The notes: a model not told the origin generated them from the letters alone. A stretch of DNA of 64,000 bases from Bacteroidota bacterium (GCA_025963775.1 JAOQAD010000040.1:300835-364834); one strand, 5' to 3'; positions 15,461 to 25,304 are shown, numbered from the stretch's first letter. Numbers and translations are program-made.

Positions 15461-18289
15461 ATGAAACGCATTCTTTCCTTTGTTCTACTTTCCTTTTTTC
15501 TGTTCAAGATCAGTTTATCACAAAGCTCCCTGAGCGGGCAGCTCAGCGATGCAGGCGATCAATCCCCGCTCATCGGCGCAAGCGTGATCCTTCTGAAGCC
15601 TGATTCGTCCCTGTACAAGGGGACTACCGCGGACCTTGACGGAAAGTTCCTGGTCGAGAACATCAACCGGGGAACGTATATTCTTAAAATTTCCTTTATC
15701 GGCTACGCGGATGATTTCCGCAGGCTCGATATGGCGGATGTGCCTGTAGCACTTGGCAGCATCAGCTTAAAGCCTTCCAGCAAAATGCTGAAGGATGTGG
15801 TGATCACAGAGAAGGCGCTCACAGCCGTGCAGAAAGGCGATACCACGCAGTACAATGCAGCCAGCTACAAAACAAACCCTGATGCCAATGCGGAAGACCT
15901 GATCACGAAAATGTCGGGGGTGACCACGCAGGACGGGAAAGTACAGGCACACGGCGAGGAAGTGAAGAGAGTGCTGGTGGATGGAAAACCGTTTTTCGGG
16001 GATGACCCGAATGCCGTTTTAAAAAACCTTCCGGCGGATGTGATCGACAAGATCCAGGTATTTGACCAGCAGAGCGACCAATCAAAGTTTACGGGAGTAA
16101 GCGACGGAAACACCACGAAGACGATCAACATCATCACTAAACCGGGAATGAAGAACGGTACCTTCGGAAAGGTGTATGCCGGATATGGCTATGATGATGT
16201 ATACAAGGCGGGATTCAACATTAATTTTTTCAAGGGCGACAGGCGCATCTCCATTGTTTCGCAATCCAATAACATCAATGAACAGAATTTCTCATCAGAT
16301 GACCTTGCCGGCGTATTAAGCTCTTCATCCGGTGGCGGAGGGGGAATGCGTGGCGGGCGCGGTGGCATGGGCGGAGGAAATCCGGGCGGCGGCAACAGCG
16401 GAAGCAATTTCCTCGTGAATGCGAAGAATGGCATTTCCACAACGCATGCATTCGGACTGAACTACAGTGATAAATGGAACAAAAAAACAGAAGTGAGCGC
16501 GAGCTATTTCCTGAACTATGCTGATAATATTGCGGAACAATTCACCAACAGGCAATACCTGCCGGTTTCGGATTCAGGCATTGTGTACAGGGAAAACAGC
16601 ATCAACAATTCGGTGAACATCAACCACCGCTTCAACTTAAAGCTGGAATGGAAAATGGATACGAGCAATTCCATTACCTACACCCCGAAATTTTCATTGC
16701 AGCAAAACACCGGCAAAAGCAACCTGTACGGCCAGAACACTTCGGGAAATGACACACTGAACCGCACAACCAATTTCTACAATTCGGAAGTGATGGCCTA
16801 TAACTTCTCCAATGAATTACTCCTGCAACACAAATTCAAAAAACAGGGAAGGACGATCTCGCTGAACCTTAACGGAACATTAAGTTCCAATACTGCACAA
16901 AGTGACCTTCACTCGATCAACACCTATTACAACGATACATCCTTTTTTTCGAATGTGCTTGACCAACAGGCCACACTTACAAAACCGGGAAGCAGTTACG
17001 GCTCCAACCTCACCTATACCGAGCCTCTTGGCGTAAAAAGCATTTTGCAGTTCAGCTATTCCAATTCATTTAATTTCACAGAGAATACAAAAAAAACATT
17101 CAACTATTCGCAATCGGACGACAGCTACAACAACTTAGATACCTTGCTGTCGAATGTGTTCAACAGCGAATACATAACACACAAAGGAGGACTGGGCTAC
17201 CGCTACAACAATGCGAAGCTGCAGTTCATGGCAGGCGCCAACTACCAGTATGCAACGCTTACAGCCGATCAAAGTTTTCCATATACCTACAGCCTTGTAA
17301 GGAACTACCAGAACATTTTACCGAATGCAATGCTGAGGTATAACTTCAGCACCAAGAAAAGCCTGCGCATTATGTACCGCACGCAAACCACGCAGCCTGC
17401 GATCGACCAGCTGCAGAACGTGCTGAACAATACCAACCCCACACAGCTGAGTATAGGGAACCCCGGACTGCAGCAGAATTATGAGAACACCATGTTCCTG
17501 CGCTACTCGTCCAGCAATACTGAAAAAGCAACTTCCTTTTTTGCGATGCTTGCGGGAACCTACACCGACAATTACATTGCGAACAGCACGTTCACAGCAT
17601 CAAAGGATACCGTAAGAAACGGGATCGCGATGCAGCGCGGAACGCAGATCACCCAACCTGTGAACGTGAACGGATACGTAAACCTCCGCAGCTTTATCAC
17701 TTACGGCATTCCGCTGAGTATCCTGAAGTGCAACCTCAATATCAATGCGAACGCAGCCTACACCAAAACGCCGGGGATCGTGAATGATGTGATGAATTAT
17801 TCGAACGCACAAACTTATGGCGGCGGACTCACCCTGAGCAGCAACATCAGCAAGCAGGTGGATTTCACTCTCTCCACCAACCTTACCTACAACACCGTTG
17901 AGAACACGATCAACAAACAGCTGAACACACAATACTACAACCAGAACAGCAGGCTGAAGATGAATGTGATCTTTCTGAAGAATGTAGTGTTCAGCACCGA
18001 CCTTACTCACCAGTATTACCAGGGGCTTTCGCAGGGATACAACCAGAACTACCTGTTGTGGAATGCTGCACTGGGATATAAATTCCTGAAAGACCAGAAA
18101 GCGGAGATCCGTTTATCAGTGAATGACATTCTTGAGCAGAACACAAGCATTACACGCAACACAACGGAAACATACATTGAAGATGTGCGGACGAATTTAT
18201 TACAGCGTTATTTCATGCTGACATTCACTTACAACATCAAGGTATTTAAAAAAGCGGCGGAAGATAAAAGCAAAGCCACACATGAATAA
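15461..18289 (+). CDS. Outer-membrane beta-barrel protein (TonB-receptor-like, OMP_b-brl_3 type)
   Basis: A 942-residue outer-membrane protein. It has a signal peptide (1-20), a carboxypeptidase-regulatory-like domain (about 24-105; SPLIGASVILLKPDS, TTADLDGKFLVENI) and a plug-like domain (about 115-235; ITKMSGVTTQDGKVQAHGEEVKRVLVDGKPFFGDDPNAVLKNLPAD). A large barrel with many aromatic strands follows. The family resembles TonB-dependent receptors but is usually grouped as 'outer membrane beta-barrel' proteins with no known substrate. A glycine-rich insert (about residues 287-318, GGGGGMRGGRGGMGGG) lies between early barrel strands and is likely a flexible surface or periplasmic loop. Monocistronic, with a promoter at 15398 and a terminator at 18379-18417. 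Confidence 0.88.
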   Translation: MKRILSFVLLSFFLFKISLSQSSLSGQLSDAGDQSPLIGASVILLKPDSSLYKGTTADLDGKFLVENINRGTYILKISFIGYADDFRRLDMADVPVALGSISLKPSSKMLKDVVITEKALTAVQKGDTTQYNAASYKTNPDANAEDLITKMSGVTTQDGKVQAHGEEVKRVLVDGKPFFGDDPNAVLKNLPADVIDKIQVFDQQSDQSKFTGVSDGNTTKTINIITKPGMKNGTFGKVYAGYGYDDVYKAGFNINFFKGDRRISIVSQSNNINEQNFSSDDLAGVLSSSSGGGGGMRGGRGGMGGGNPGGGNSGSNFLVNAKNGISTTHAFGLNYSDKWNKKTEVSASYFLNYADNIAEQFTNRQYLPVSDSGIVYRENSINNSVNINHRFNLKLEWKMDTSNSITYTPKFSLQQNTGKSNLYGQNTSGNDTLNRTTNFYNSEVMAYNFSNELLLQHKFKKQGRTISLNLNGTLSSNTAQSDLHSINTYYNDTSFFSNVLDQQATLTKPGSSYGSNLTYTEPLGVKSILQFSYSNSFNFTENTKKTFNYSQSDDSYNNLDTLLSNVFNSEYITHKGGLGYRYNNAKLQFMAGANYQYATLTADQSFPYTYSLVRNYQNILPNAMLRYNFSTKKSLRIMYRTQTTQPAIDQLQNVLNNTNPTQLSIGNPGLQQNYENTMFLRYSSSNTEKATSFFAMLAGTYTDNYIANSTFTASKDTVRNGIAMQRGTQITQPVNVNGYVNLRSFITYGIPLSILKCNLNINANAAYTKTPGIVNDVMNYSNAQTYGGGLTLSSNISKQVDFTLSTNLTYNTVENTINKQLNTQYYNQNSRLKMNVIFLKNVVFSTDLTHQYYQGLSQGYNQNYLLWNAALGYKFLKDQKAEIRLSVNDILEQNTSITRNTTETYIEDVRTNLLQRYFMLTFTYNIKVFKKAAEDKSKATHE

Positions 18290-18316
18290 GAGTGTATATG
18301 CAGCCCTGTAATGAAC

Positions 18317-18344
18317 AGATCCCGTGTCGGGGCACGGGATGACG
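18317..18344. repeat. REP family 1, single copy
   Basis: AGATCCCGTG-TCGGGG-CACGGGATGACG: an 8-bp stem (ATCCCGTG/CACGGGAT) with a 6-nt loop. Same family as 25305-25388, 50881-50962, the 60.8-61.2 kb cluster and the array at the right end. Confidence 0.85.
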
Positions 18345-18378
18345 TTTTCAACCGCGACAACCCCTTATTCAAAGAGCA

Positions 18379-18417
18379 AAAAAAGAGCCTTCAAATTGAT
18401 TTGAAGGCTCTTTTTTT
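18379..18417. terminator. Bidirectional terminator, barrel gene / lipoprotein
   Basis: GAGCCTTCAAAT pairs with ATTTGAAGGCTC, flanked by an A-run on the left and a T-run on the right. It lies between the convergent genes ending at 18289 and 18432. Confidence 0.9.
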
Positions 18418-18431
18418 CGGAAGCTCAGTGC

Positions 18432-18863
18432 TTACATTTTTGTCAATACAAGTACCGATGTCCCATCATCCCCGCGCGAACCTTTCAGTTCGATCATCTT
18501 GTTGTCTTCCTGGACAACTTCCCAGTCTGCATTCAACAGGTTGAATGGATCAACAGATCCAAAATTGATCGTCAGGTGGCCGACCTTGGCCTCCAGTGGA
18601 TTTTTATGCCAGCTTCCAACTACTTTCTGCCCGTTCCCGGTTGCTACCAGCATTCCACCTTTCATCATGTCAATGGTGTAACCCGTATAAAAGTTAGCAT
18701 GGTCAGCGCCATTCACTTCGAATTTTGACACGGAGTATTTTCCCTGTGACACAGCTGTAGTGGTTTTTGTTGTGGTAATTGTTCCAAGGTCTTCTTTTTT
18801 GCAAGAGCTAAACCCTGCAGCCATCATTATGGCTATTCCGATTGTTATGATTTGATTTTTCAT
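18432..18863 (-). CDS. Small lipoprotein of unknown function
   Basis: 143 residues from the start at 18863 (MKNQIITIGIAIMMAAGFSSCKKED). The hydrophobic segment and lipobox GFSSC at about 17-21 predict signal peptidase II cleavage and lipidation. A Thr-rich linker (TITTTKTTTAVSQ) leads to a compact domain of about 100 residues with alternating hydrophobic residues (GKYSVSKFEVNGADHANFYTG, HLTINFGS, MIELKGSRGDDGTSVLVLTKM), lipocalin-like in character. A longer in-frame start at 18923 would put 20 residues before the signal peptide and is rejected. Function unknown. Confidence 0.75.
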   Translation of the reverse strand: MKNQIITIGIAIMMAAGFSSCKKEDLGTITTTKTTTAVSQGKYSVSKFEVNGADHANFYTGYTIDMMKGGMLVATGNGQKVVGSWHKNPLEAKVGHLTINFGSVDPFNLLNADWEVVQEDNKMIELKGSRGDDGTSVLVLTKM

Positions 18864-19054
18864 GATTTCTTTCGTTTTTGGTTTCACAGTATAACCGACA
18901 AATCCATTGCCAGCAGGGCACATTCAGAGGCACGTATCGCCAAAGTGATAAAAAGAATGTTTAAAAGGAAAAAAGGATTCGCCGGGCAAAAGCCGCGTTA
19001 AAAGCAAGGACTGTGGAAAGGCGTGATTATTTCCACAGCATTTCCCCATAAACA

Positions 19055-19084
19055 AAAAACTCCGGGGAATTATCCCGGAGCTTG
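19055..19084 (-). terminator. Terminator of alaS
   Basis: Read on the minus strand: CAAGCTCCGGGATAATTCCCCGGAG followed by TTTTTTGTTT. The 7-bp GC stem and T-run lie about 90 bp past the alaS stop, beyond the REP copy. Confidence 0.7.
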
Positions 19085-19102
19085 CGCCGTTAATAAGAGT
19101 AT

Positions 19103-19152
19103 GTCATTGCGATCCGCCCCGGCGGAGAAGTAATCTGCCGGAATGAGATTGC
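19103..19152. repeat. REP family 2 copy
   Basis: GTCATTGCGATCCGCCCCGG... with an inverted GAGATTGC at the far end. It lies between the alaS stop and its terminator and resembles the right half of the pair at 15350-15382. Confidence 0.7.
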
Positions 19153-19170
19153 GTCACTAATTCAGCAGCA

Positions 19171-21933
19171 TTACTGTTTTGGAAGATAATCTTCCGCTTT
19201 TTTGAGCGCACTGTCGATCCCGCTGAGATTCGGCCCTTTTGCAGTTGCAAAGAAAGGCTGTCCGCCACCGCGCCCGTTCAGTTCCTTGCCCAATTCATTA
19301 ATGATCGTATGCATGTTGAGCTTTTTATTCTCAACGAGATTGGTGGAAGTGGATCCTGTCAGGCCCGCGCTGCCATCAATTTCATATGCGGTGATCATGA
19401 ACAGGTTTGGAATTTCCTCTTTCATCTGGAAATGGATATCCTTAATGATGTTGAGGGAACTCATGTCTATTTTTGCAGAGATAAAGCTGATGTCCCCGAT
19501 CTCTTTCACTTTCGTTTTCAGATCCGCCTTGATCACCTTTGCTTTTTCACGCAGCATCTGCTCCACCTGCTTCTGTAAAGCAGAGTTCTCTTCCATCAGT
19601 GCCTGCACGCTCTTCACCACATCCTTCGGGTTTTTCATCAGCATTTTCAATTCGTGCACAAGGGCACTTTGCTGGTTGAAGAATTGTTCCGCCTTCACGG
19701 AAGTGATCGCTTCGATCCTCCGGATTCCTGCAGCAACAGCACCTTCCGAACTGATCTTGAACAAACCGATCTGCCCTGTTGCAGGAACATGCGTTCCACC
19801 GCAAAGCTCAACCGAATAGTTTTTATCGAATGTCACCACACGCACCGTATCGCCGTACTTCTCGCCAAACAAAGCCATAGCACCCAATTTACGGGCATCA
19901 TCGATCGGCATTTCTTTAATATCGGCAATAATATTTTCCCTGATCCTGCTGTTCACAATGCTTTCTATTTCCGCGATCTCTTCATCTGTTACCTTAGAGA
20001 AATGTGAAAAGTCGAAGCGCAGGTGCTCATCGTTCACCAGCGAGCCTTTCTGCTCCACATGCGTTCCCAGCACTTTGCGCAATGCAGCATGCAGCAGGTG
20101 TGTAGCGCTGTGGTTATTCTCTGTCAGCTTTCTTCTTTCAGCATCCACCTTTGCAATAAAGGTTTGATTGAAATTTTCAGGAAGCTTATCCGCAAAATGA
20201 ATAATGATCCCGTTCTCTTTTTTTGTATCTGAAATTTTAATTGTTTCATTCGCTGATTCCAGCACGCCGGTATCGCCAACCTGTCCACCGCTTTCCGCAT
20301 AGAAAGGAGTTTTATCTAATACCAGCTGAAACTGTTCTTTTCCTTTTGCTTTTACTTTCCTGTACTGGATGATCTTTACTTCGCTTTCAAGCGTTTGGTA
20401 ACCAACGAACGACCTTCCGCCTTCTTCCGCTTTTCTTCCGTCCACCAGCACCCAGTCACCTGTATCTATAGATGTTGCAGCGCGCGACCTGTTCTTCTGC
20501 TTATCCAGCTCTGTATCAAAGCCAGCCTTATCAATACCTAATCCGTAACCTTTTGCGATGAGCGAAGTGAGATCTTCAGGGAAGCCATAGGTATCGTACA
20601 ATTCAAAAACGATAGCGCCATCCACTACAGCTTTCTTTTCCCTGATGGTGGTTGCACACACCTGGTCAATTCGCTTTAAGCCGTTCTCCAGCGTGCGGAA
20701 AAAAGAAAGCTCTTCTTCCCTGATCACTTTTTCGATCAGCATCTTCTGCGATACAAGCTCCGGGAATGCATGCCCGAGCTGGTGAGAGAGCACAGGCACC
20801 AAGCGGTACATAAAAGGCTCTTTCAGGTTCAGCGACTGGTATCCGTAACGGATCGCCCTTCTCAGGATCCGGCGGATCACATAGCCTGCGCCGGTATTGG
20901 AAGGCAATTGCCCGTCGGCAATACTGAAAGAGATCGCACGGATATGATCCGCGATCACACGCATTGCAATGTTGATGATCAGTTGTTTTTTATGCTCTTC
21001 TTCATGCTCAGGCTTGTAACGGTGCCCGGATAATTCCTCCAGCTTACCGATCACAGGGCTGAACACATCCGTATCGTAATTCGACTGCTTGCCCTGCAGC
21101 ACACGCACAAGGCGCTCAAAGCCCATTCCCGTATCTACGTGCTGTGCAGGCAGCTTTTCAAGCGTGGTCAGTTCCGAATGTTTTTTAGAACGTGCTTTGC
21201 CAAAGTATGCATCATTCCTGTTCTGTGTCTTTTCCCATTCCGTAAGCTCAGAAGCAGCACCTGCGCTTTTCCATTTACGGTTGAATTCCATGAACACATT
21301 GTTCCAGATCTCGATCACCTGCGGGTCATCATTGTTCACACGCGATGCTCCCGGTATTTTCGCGATCTCCTCTTCTGTGCGTCCATCGTAATGGATCTCC
21401 GAACATGGGCCGCAGGGACCGGTATCGCCCATTTCCCAGAAATTATCTTTTTTATTTCCGCGAAGGATCCTTTCTTCAGGAACGAATTGCTTCCAGATAT
21501 CGTATGCTTCCTGGTCAAAGCCAAGCCCGTCCTCGGCGCTTCCTTCAAACACTGTCACATATAATCTTGTTTTATCGATCCCGTACACATCCGTGAGCAG
21601 CTCCCAGGCCCAGGTGATCGCTTCCTTTTTGAAGTAATCGCCAAAGCTCCAGTTGCCAAGCATTTCGAACATGGTATGGTGATAGGTGTCAACGCCAACT
21701 TCTTCGAGGTCGTTGTGCTTTCCGCTTACGCGAAGGCATTTCTGCGTATCGGCAACACGCGGGAATTTAATCGGCGCATTGCCCAGGAACAGGTCCTTGA
21801 ACGGCGCCATGCCGCTGTTATTGAACATTAAGGTCGGATCGTTCTTCACCACCATTGGTGCCGAGGGTACGATCTCATGTCCCTTCGATTTAAAAAAATC
21901 TAAAAATGTCTGCCTTACTTTGCTTGATTCCAT
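19171..21933 (-). CDS. alaS: Alanine--tRNA ligase
   Basis: Charges tRNA-Ala. At 920 residues it is slightly longer than the typical 875. The N-terminal class II core begins [37 protein letters not shown]. The editing domain has the metal-binding pair HSATH (in [11 protein letters not shown]) and CGGTH (in [17 protein letters not shown]), so mischarged Ser/Gly-tRNA clearance is intact. The C-terminal DHHA1/C-Ala region ends with [15 protein letters not shown]. Divergent from the M23 peptidase gene, with its own -7 element and a terminator at 19055-19084. Confidence 0.97.
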   Translation of the reverse strand: MESSKVRQTFLDFFKSKGHEIVPSAPMVVKNDPTLMFNNSGMAPFKDLFLGNAPIKFPRVADTQKCLRVSGKHNDLEEVGVDTYHHTMFEMLGNWSFGDYFKKEAITWAWELLTDVYGIDKTRLYVTVFEGSAEDGLGFDQEAYDIWKQFVPEERILRGNKKDNFWEMGDTGPCGPCSEIHYDGRTEEEIAKIPGASRVNNDDPQVIEIWNNVFMEFNRKWKSAGAASELTEWEKTQNRNDAYFGKARSKKHSELTTLEKLPAQHVDTGMGFERLVRVLQGKQSNYDTDVFSPVIGKLEELSGHRYKPEHEEEHKKQLIINIAMRVIADHIRAISFSIADGQLPSNTGAGYVIRRILRRAIRYGYQSLNLKEPFMYRLVPVLSHQLGHAFPELVSQKMLIEKVIREEELSFFRTLENGLKRIDQVCATTIREKKAVVDGAIVFELYDTYGFPEDLTSLIAKGYGLGIDKAGFDTELDKQKNRSRAATSIDTGDWVLVDGRKAEEGGRSFVGYQTLESEVKIIQYRKVKAKGKEQFQLVLDKTPFYAESGGQVGDTGVLESANETIKISDTKKENGIIIHFADKLPENFNQTFIAKVDAERRKLTENNHSATHLLHAALRKVLGTHVEQKGSLVNDEHLRFDFSHFSKVTDEEIAEIESIVNSRIRENIIADIKEMPIDDARKLGAMALFGEKYGDTVRVVTFDKNYSVELCGGTHVPATGQIGLFKISSEGAVAAGIRRIEAITSVKAEQFFNQQSALVHELKMLMKNPKDVVKSVQALMEENSALQKQVEQMLREKAKVIKADLKTKVKEIGDISFISAKIDMSSLNIIKDIHFQMKEEIPNLFMITAYEIDGSAGLTGSTSTNLVENKKLNMHTIINELGKELNGRGGGQPFFATAKGPNLSGIDSALKKAEDYLPKQ

Positions 21934-21960
21934 CTACTTCTACTAATTACTGATTTTTTA

Positions 21961-21968
21961 CGAATATA
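21961..21968 (-). promoter_or_regulatory. Promoter -7 element for alaS
   Basis: The minus strand reads TATATTCG (TAnnTTCG variant), 27 bp upstream of the alaS start. Confidence 0.45.
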
Positions 21969-21999
21969 CCAATTACTAATCTGTGCCCGATTGCGCGTT

Positions 22000-22025
22000 G
22001 TCATTTCGAGCGAAGTCGAGAAACG
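22000..22025. repeat. REP family 3 copy
   Basis: GTCATTTCGAGCGAAGTCGAG followed by AAACG; the core TTTCGAGCGAAGTCGAGAAA can fold. An inverted, nearly identical copy is at 60944-60969. Confidence 0.75.
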
Positions 22026-22082
22026 TGTGTCAGCCTTCATCTACTAAAATACCAATCTCTACTAATTTACGAATCTGTGCAC

Positions 22083-22114
22083 GTCATTGCGAGGAGGTAC
22101 GACGAAGCAATCTC
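22083..22114. repeat. REP family 2 copy
   Basis: GTCATTGCGAGGAGGTACGACG followed by AAGCAATCTC, identical over this stretch to the left half of the pair at 15307-15337. It lies between the divergent alaS and M23 promoters. Confidence 0.8.
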
Positions 22115-22178
22115 ATCCTACTAACTACCACCTCCGAACTCCCTCCTGCCAACGGATTGCAAATTTAGTTTATTTGCG

Positions 22179-22186
22179 TAAATTCG
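22179..22186 (+). promoter_or_regulatory. Promoter for M23 peptidase gene
   Basis: TAAATTCG (TAnnTTCG) with a TTG at 22157-22159, a 19-bp gap. The spacing agrees with the Bacteroidetes -33/-7 arrangement. It lies 22 bp upstream of the GTG start at 22209. Confidence 0.5.
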
Positions 22187-22208
22187 CGTTAGACAAAAGC
22201 AATATTTC

Positions 22209-23180
22209 GTGAGCAAGATCAAATATAAGTTCAACACCAAATCCCTTACCTACGAAAAGGTCACTATTCCGCTTCGTAAACGGATCTGGCAGGTATTGTC
22301 GTACCTCGCCACCGGGCTGGTGTTTGCCACGATCACCATTATCCTTGCTTTCAAATACCTGAGCTCCCCAAAGGAAAAACAATTGCAGCGAGAGATTACC
22401 GAGCTGACGCTGCAGTACGAGATCCTGAACAACCGGATGACGGAAGTGACGGAAGTGCTGGACGATATCCAGGAACGCGACAATAACGTTTACCGCACCA
22501 TCTTTGAAGCCGAGCCGATCCCGGGAAGCATCCGCAAAGCGGGAACCGGCGGGGTTGACCGCTACAAGGCGCTGCAGGGCTTCAACAACTCGGGCCTGAT
22601 GGTGGAAGCCACCAAAAGCCTTGACAGGATCAGCAAACAGCTGTATATTCAATCGAAATCCTTCGACGAAGTGGCGAAGCTTGTGAAAAGCAAAGCGAAA
22701 TTATTATCCTCCATCCCGGCCATCCAGCCGATCCCGAATGATGAATTAAGACACCAGCCGGGAGGTTTCGGATGGCGCACACATCCTATTTATAAAACAC
22801 CGGAGTTTCACCCGGGAATGGACTTTGCAGCAGCTGAAGGGACCGAGATCCATGCAACCGGAGATGGCATTGTGATCCGTGCGGATGACATGGCGCAGGG
22901 TTACGGAAACCACGTGGTCATCAATCACGGTTACGGCTATGAAACGCTTTACGGGCACATGGTACGCTTTGTTGTGCATGTGGGACAACAGGTGAAGCGC
23001 GGGCAGCTGATCGGCTATGTAGGCAGCACCGGGCTGTCGACGGCTCCTCACGTACATTACGAAGTGCATAAGAACGGGGATGTTGTAAACCCGATCAATT
23101 TCTATTATAACGACCTCACACCGGAGCAATACCAGAAGCTGATAGAAATGTCTGCACAGTCATCGCAGTCGTTCGATTAA
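22209..23180 (+). CDS. M23-family metallopeptidase, membrane-anchored
   Basis: A cell-wall endopeptidase of the LytM/M23 family. The 323-residue product starts with a GTG codon (SKIKYKFNTKSLTYEKV is the conserved start in Bacteroidota). It has a basic cytoplasmic N-terminus, one membrane helix (about 28-48), a coiled-coil periplasmic stalk (about 53-160) and the peptidase domain (about 180-305). The zinc ligands are visible: H201 and D205 in HPGMDF, H283 in HVHYE; H250 in LYGHM is also conserved. All catalytic residues are present, so it should be active. Divergent from alaS and followed by a MerR-type gene. Confidence 0.92.
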   Translation: MSKIKYKFNTKSLTYEKVTIPLRKRIWQVLSYLATGLVFATITIILAFKYLSSPKEKQLQREITELTLQYEILNNRMTEVTEVLDDIQERDNNVYRTIFEAEPIPGSIRKAGTGGVDRYKALQGFNNSGLMVEATKSLDRISKQLYIQSKSFDEVAKLVKSKAKLLSSIPAIQPIPNDELRHQPGGFGWRTHPIYKTPEFHPGMDFAAAEGTEIHATGDGIVIRADDMAQGYGNHVVINHGYGYETLYGHMVRFVVHVGQQVKRGQLIGYVGSTGLSTAPHVHYEVHKNGDVVNPINFYYNDLTPEQYQKLIEMSAQSSQSFD

Positions 23181-23195
23181 GCGCAGGATAATTGC

Positions 23196-23228
23196 TTTGC
23201 TGCAAACCGGGAAATTAATTTATATTTG
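23196..23228 (+). promoter_or_regulatory. Promoter for MerR-family gene
   Basis: TTTG at 23196-23199, a 21-bp gap, then TATATTTG at 23221-23228. Both halves fit the Bacteroidetes consensus. The TTG start of the gene lies 39 bp downstream. Confidence 0.65.
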
Positions 23229-23267
23229 TTTAGAACATTCACCTACTTTAAGAGCCTCAATTGAACC

Positions 23268-23627
23268 TTGCCTTATAAGGAAACAGATACCGTTAAGCTA
23301 TACTACACCATTGGTGAAGTATCCGAGATGTTCCATGTGAACACATCGCTGGTGCGTTTCTGGGAGAAGGAGTTCGATATCCTGAAGCCGAAGAAGAACA
23401 AGAAAGGCAATCGCCTGTTTACGCCGGAAGACCTCGATAATTTCAAGATCATTCACAACCTTGTGAAGGAACAGGGGCTTACGCTGGAAGGGGCAAAAAA
23501 GTACCTGAAGGAAAACCGTAAAGCTGTAAAGCATGAATTGAAAACCGAAAAATCACAGTTTTCGGAGATCGAGAATAAATTGCGGAAGATCAAAAACCGC
23601 TTGCAGGAGCTGAAAGAAAAACTGTGA
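23268..23627 (+). CDS. MerR-family transcriptional regulator
   Basis: 119 residues from a TTG start (PYKETDTVKLYYTIGEVSEMF). The MerR winged-helix domain spans about 11-76: YYTIGEVSEMFHVNTSLVRFWEKEF with the wing KNKKGNRLFTPEDL. A C-terminal coiled coil (about 82-119; KTEKSQFSEIENKLRKIKNRLQEL) should mediate dimerisation. No effector-binding domain or cysteine cluster is present, so it is not a metal sensor of the classical kind. The target is unknown. Its stop codon abuts the stop of the opposite-strand gene at 23628 with no bases between. Confidence 0.88.
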   Translation: MPYKETDTVKLYYTIGEVSEMFHVNTSLVRFWEKEFDILKPKKNKKGNRLFTPEDLDNFKIIHNLVKEQGLTLEGAKKYLKENRKAVKHELKTEKSQFSEIENKLRKIKNRLQELKEKL

Positions 23628-24296
23628 TCATTCTGGAATGTTTTTCAACCACCGGGCCGCTTCCATGTTTCCCATAGAAACCGCCTTTTTCCAATCCTTT
23701 TCAGCTTCCTTCATCATCCCGATATTGTAAAAAGAGGCTCCCCTGTTCATATAGCTGCTCACCACTGTGCTGTCCAGCTCGATCGCTTTCGTAATGTCGG
23801 CAATGGCTGTCCTGTAATTCCCCTGCTTCATATCCTCCACTCCTTTCATGGCCATTTCCCAGGCTTTGTATTTTGTGTCGTCTTCTTCATCTGTTCTATT
23901 CAGCATTATAAAAAGCTGAACAGCAAAAGCTATAAACCCGGCAGCGACGATCATGCTGGCCCATTTGTACGTTTTTGAATAGGATTCGGGAACACCCAGC
24001 GCCCTGATCTTCCTGTAATTTACAACACTGCCGATCACAAAATAAACTGAAAGCAGGATCCCTGCAAACACAACAATCTTAACCGTTTGTTCTTCGAAGA
24101 ACCTGAGCGACAAAAGATAAATGAACATGCAGGGAATCACGATGAACAGCCGGTATTTACGCTGCTTGCTGAAGCCGTCCAGCAGCTTGAGCTTCATCTC
24201 GCCATCCAGCTTTCCAAGCGCTTTTTCCAGCATGAAGCGGGAAATAAGGATGGGTACAAGGATCAGTGCGATCGAAATGATCATATCATCGGTCAT
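23628..24296 (-). CDS. Membrane protein with C-terminal TPR repeats
   Basis: 222 residues. Four membrane helices lie at about 5-22, 48-66, 72-95 and 108-130 (IISIALILVPILISRFML; LFIVIPCMFIYLLSLRFF; IVVFAGILLSVYFVIGSVV; ASMIVAAGFIAFAVQLFIML). A soluble tail (about 145-220) carries two TPR units (AMKGVEDMKQGNYRTAIADITKAIEL and VSSYMNRGASFYNIGMMKEAEKDWKKA). Function unknown; it likely scaffolds a partner at the inner membrane. It lies 18 bp downstream of rfaD on the same strand and is probably cotranscribed with it. Confidence 0.75.
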   Translation of the reverse strand: MTDDMIISIALILVPILISRFMLEKALGKLDGEMKLKLLDGFSKQRKYRLFIVIPCMFIYLLSLRFFEEQTVKIVVFAGILLSVYFVIGSVVNYRKIRALGVPESYSKTYKWASMIVAAGFIAFAVQLFIMLNRTDEEDDTKYKAWEMAMKGVEDMKQGNYRTAIADITKAIELDSTVVSSYMNRGASFYNIGMMKEAEKDWKKAVSMGNMEAARWLKNIPE

Positions 24297-24314
24297 GCAA
24301 AAATGATTTTTTAA

Positions 24315-25280
24315 TTAATAATATTTTTTCTCTTCCAGGTAATTCCCTACGTAATCTTTCACACCTTCTTCCAGCGTGTGGAACCGCTTTTCATAGCCGA
24401 TGGATTTTAATTTATTCATATTCGCTTCCGTAAAATACTGGTACTTGTCGCGGATATCGGCGGGTGTATCAATGAATTCGATCTTTGGCTCTTTATTTAT
24501 TGCAGTGAATGTGTTCTTTACAAGATCAAGGAATGTCCTGGCTTTGCCGGAACCGAGGTTGTACAAACCGGCATCCTTCCTGTGGTGCAGGAGAAAATAG
24601 CAAACCTCCACAACATCCTTCACATAAACGAAATCGCGCAGCTGCTCCCCATCCTTATAATCGGGATTGTGGGAGCGGAACAATTTCACGCTTCCTTTTT
24701 CCTTTACCTGGTTGTATGCATGCATGATCACGGAAGCCATCCGGCCTTTGTGGTATTCATTCGGCCCGTATACATTGAAGAATTTTAATCCCGCCCAGAA
24801 ATACGGCTTTCGCTCCTGCTTCAGCGCCCACTTGTCAAAATCATTCTTTGATTCACCATAGGGATTCAATGGTTTTAATTGTTCAACAACGGCATGATTA
24901 TCTTCATAGCCGTGTTCACCCAATCCGTATGTTGCCGCAGAAGATGCATAAACAAAGGGCAATCCGAACTCCACGCAAATATTCCAAAGCTCTTTTGTAT
25001 AATTGAGATTTAAGCGGTCGAAGATCTCTTTGTTGAATTCGGTTGTATCCGTCCTCGCCCCGATGTGAAAAACAAACTGCACCAACCGCTGGTTTTCTCT
25101 CAGCCATTTCGGAAATTCATCGCGGTGCACTTTGTAAGAAAAGGTCTTTCCTTCAAGATTCTTCATCTTTTCAGCATCCGAAAAATCATCCACTAAAATA
25201 AGGTCCTGGAATCCTTCCCTGTTCAGCTTACTCACCAAACAGCTCCCGATAAATCCTGCTGCGCCCGTTACTATTATCAT
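24315..25280 (-). CDS. rfaD: ADP-L-glycero-D-manno-heptose 6-epimerase
   Basis: Epimerises ADP-D-glycero- to ADP-L-glycero-D-manno-heptose, the heptose donor for lipopolysaccharide inner core. 321 residues, an extended SDR fold. The NAD(P)-binding GAAGFIG lies at 6-12, and the catalytic YxxxK is Y141-K145 (PYGESK) with the partner serine in ASSAATYG (112-119). KFFNVYGPNEYHKGRMASV is characteristic of the heptose epimerase. It sits downstream of mqnB-mqnD, separated from mqnD by a REP pair. Confidence 0.93.
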   Translation of the reverse strand: MIIVTGAAGFIGSCLVSKLNREGFQDLILVDDFSDAEKMKNLEGKTFSYKVHRDEFPKWLRENQRLVQFVFHIGARTDTTEFNKEIFDRLNLNYTKELWNICVEFGLPFVYASSAATYGLGEHGYEDNHAVVEQLKPLNPYGESKNDFDKWALKQERKPYFWAGLKFFNVYGPNEYHKGRMASVIMHAYNQVKEKGSVKLFRSHNPDYKDGEQLRDFVYVKDVVEVCYFLLHHRKDAGLYNLGSGKARTFLDLVKNTFTAINKEPKIEFIDTPADIRDKYQYFTEANMNKLKSIGYEKRFHTLEEGVKDYVGNYLEEKKYY

Positions 25281-25304
25281 TTAGCCATGAATTTTATTAA
25301 AAAA

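Larger units (their letters stand above)
18864..19170. other. Intergenic region with hairpins downstream of alaS
   Basis: About 307 bp without a gene. It holds a perfect inverted repeat CTGTGGAAA / TTTCCACAG (19011-19038), the alaS terminator (19055-19084) and a REP family 2 copy (19103-19152). I see no coding signal. Confidence 0.7.
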
